Below, in pieces: positions 30,129 to 31,241 of a stretch of 31,241 nt of DNA (position 1 is the first letter of the stretch; the number at the start of each line of letters is the position of its first letter). The notes beneath the pieces were generated by a model that saw only the letters and a program-made list of their open reading frames with translations, ran no database searches and was not told the DNA's origin. Source of the DNA: DATEHQ01 sp035279525. GTDB lineage: Bacteria; Chloroflexota; Dormibacteria; Dormibacterales; Dormibacteraceae. The stretch spans positions 1 through 31,241 of the forward strand of contig DATEHQ010000063.1 in NCBI GenBank assembly GCA_035279525.1, written 5' to 3'. The position numbers were made by a program, and so were the translations under genes.

Positions 30129-30438
30129 GGGATCCATCTCCTTCTGCTTTTCTTGTCTGGACCGCGGCCCAGGGCGAGCCGGCGGTTTCGAGGATTCGCT
30201 CGAATGGGATCAGGGCCATCTCCGCTGCCCGCCGCACCCCTGCGGCCGAGCCCTCGAAGAAGCACAGGACCACCTCGTCCGAGCGCATGAGGACCGACCC
30301 GAGATAGCGCACGTTCTCACCGTCGCCGGCGAGGCTGGCGATCGACCTGGTCGCCCGCTCGTCGAGAAGGCGGAGGTCGTCGTCGCCGACCCCGACCCAG
30401 AAGCACTCCGCGACGTAGCCCGTGTGTGTCCCTGGCAC
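30118..30438 (-). CDS. SCO4226/DUF4242-like small protein, first gene of the envelope operon
   Basis: The 106-residue protein resembles the small ferredoxin-like-fold DUF4242 (SCO4226) family: YVAECFWVGVGDDDLRLLDER, VRYLGSVLMRSDEVVLCFFEGSAAGVRRAAEMALIPFERILE. The Streptomyces prototype binds nickel; members are otherwise uncharacterised. This one is cytosolic and lacks a signal peptide. It starts with GTG; TAACTT is the only promoter-like box, 8 nt upstream, and is weak. The end of the gene contains the Shine-Dalgarno of the lipoprotein and overlaps its start by 11 nt. It diverges from the LuxR-type regulator across 86 bp. Confidence 0.75.
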   Translation of the reverse strand: MPGTHTGYVAECFWVGVGDDDLRLLDERATRSIASLAGDGENVRYLGSVLMRSDEVVLCFFEGSAAGVRRAAEMALIPFERILETAGSPWAAVQTRKAEGDGSHVA

Positions 30439-30524
30439 TGGCAGCGAAGTTAGGCTCGCCCCACCCCGACGCGAATCAGGTGTTTCCCTATGTTTTGGCC
30501 CCGACGCAAACTAACCTTCCACGC

Positions 30525-31241
30525 GTGACTGCCTTGCAGCTCGACTCGCCCGTAATTGGCAGGGACTCTGAGCTCAGCGTGGTCGACAGATGGCTGGCGG
30601 GTCCCGCGGCCGGCCCGTTCGCGCTGATCATCGAAGGCGAGGCCGGCGTCGGCAAGACGACCGTCTGGCGTCACGCAATCCAGTCGGCCGAGGCGGCCGG
30701 GATGCGCGTCCTCCGCTGCCAAGCCGCCGAGTCTGAACTGAAGCTCGGCTACACCGGCCTCGCCGACCTCCTCGATTCAGTCGCCGCGAAGGAGCTCGAC
30801 GACCTTCCGGCCCCCCAACGCCAGGCTCTCGAGGTGGCGCTGCTGCGAACCGAAGTCCCTGAACGCTCGCTCGACCCAAGGACGGTGGCGACGGCTCTGC
30901 TTTCGCTGTCCCGGGCGCTGGCCGCTACACGCGCGCTCGTGATCGCCGTCGACGATGTCCGCTGGCTGGACGCCCCCTCGGCGCAGGCGCTTGCTTTCGC
31001 CGGCCGGCGCCTGGATGACCAGGTGAAGCTGATCGCCACCACCCGCGCGTCGGGCGAGCTGCCGATCGGGTTGGCCGAGGACCGCGTGAAGAGGCTGCGT
31101 CTGGGTCCGTTGTCACTTGCCGCGCTGCACCACCTCCTGACCAGCAGGCTCGGACGGTCGTTTCCAAGGCTCGTCCTCGTGAAGGTCCACCAAGCGTCGC
31201 GCGGTAACCCGTTTCATGCGCTCGAGATCGGCCGTGCTCTT
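30525..31241 (+). CDS. N-terminal part of a LuxR-type AAA ATPase regulator (cut by window end)
   Basis: The frame from the GTG at 30525 stays open to the last base (239 codons). It shows VIGRDSEL, a Walker A GEAGVGKTT near 38-46, LGYTGLADLL, and a Walker B LVIAVDDVRWLDAPS, then LRLGPLSLAALHHLL and ASRGNPFHALEIGRAL. This is the typical AAA_16 ATPase head of large (~900 aa) LuxR-family regulators whose HTH lies at the missing C-terminus. TAACCT ends 7 nt upstream, again leaderless-like. It diverges from the five-gene envelope operon, which it may control; that is inference from position. Confidence 0.88.
   Translation, partial: MTALQLDSPVIGRDSELSVVDRWLAGPAAGPFALIIEGEAGVGKTTVWRHAIQSAEAAGMRVLRCQAAESELKLGYTGLADLLDSVAAKELDDLPAPQRQALEVALLRTEVPERSLDPRTVATALLSLSRALAATRALVIAVDDVRWLDAPSAQALAFAGRRLDDQVKLIATTRASGELPIGLAEDRVKRLRLGPLSLAALHHLLTSRLGRSFPRLVLVKVHQASRGNPFHALEIGRAL

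Overview
The window is 31.2 kb of GC-rich, gene-dense bacterial chromosome. Genes are packed into short operons with 1-11 bp overlaps, TTG and GTG starts are common, and there are no insertion sequences, phage genes or CRISPR arrays. Codon style, an EF-G2-type factor, a SCO4226/DUF4242-like protein, an AAA-ATPase LuxR-type regulator and many start codons sitting 7-9 nt after a -10-like hexamer point to a deep terrestrial lineage near Chloroflexota, Dormibacterota or Actinomycetota. No rRNA is present, so the phylum is an inference. A tRNA-Sec gene (anticodon TCA) implies that the host decodes UGA as selenocysteine.

Layout. 1-4 kb (+): a clipped gene end, then an overlapping trio of AI-2E-type permease, metallophosphoesterase and a GT87-GT2 fusion glycosyltransferase. 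3.9-5.25 kb (-): DUF2127 membrane protein, a G-quadruplex-prone spacer, a UspA protein and a tiny membrane protein. 5.3-6.15 kb (+): two stand-alone TrkA/RCK_N proteins. 6.2-9.0 kb (-): a small zinc-ribbon protein with its own promoter and terminator, then a four-gene run of two unknown proteins, a PHP phosphoesterase and a PfkB sugar kinase. 9.15-13.2 kb (-): EF-G2-like GTPase, GlpA-type glycerol-3-phosphate dehydrogenase and a small [4Fe-4S] protein. 13.3-15.7 kb (+): a 74-aa orphan, an HTH domain fused to an M24 aminopeptidase, and an XRE regulator with a helical C-terminus. 15.7-16.4 kb (-): a membrane-anchored His-rich extracytoplasmic protein. 16.4-17.7 kb (+): rpsF-ssb-rpsR behind a leader that can fold like the S6:S18 autoregulatory site. 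17.8-21.7 kb (+): class V aminotransferase, SerA and DUF1015, read as a serine-synthesis operon; the DUF1015 gene seems to start with ATC. 21.7-24.3 kb (+): FmdB zinc ribbon, thioredoxin, Tag glycosylase, an ICMT-like methyltransferase, a TMEM175-like channel and tRNA-Sec. 24.4-30.4 kb: one orphan gene (+) facing a five-gene, tightly coupled envelope operon (-) that includes a 1034-aa Tat-type lipoprotein. From 30.5 kb (+) a LuxR-type AAA ATPase runs off the end.

Most core genes are conventional. The strongest candidates for something undescribed are the five-gene envelope operon (24763-30438), the HTH-M24 peptidase fusion next to its XRE neighbour (13563-15688), the GlpA plus mini-ferredoxin pair, and the ATC-initiated DUF1015 gene. 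No intergenic stretch exceeds about 160 bp.
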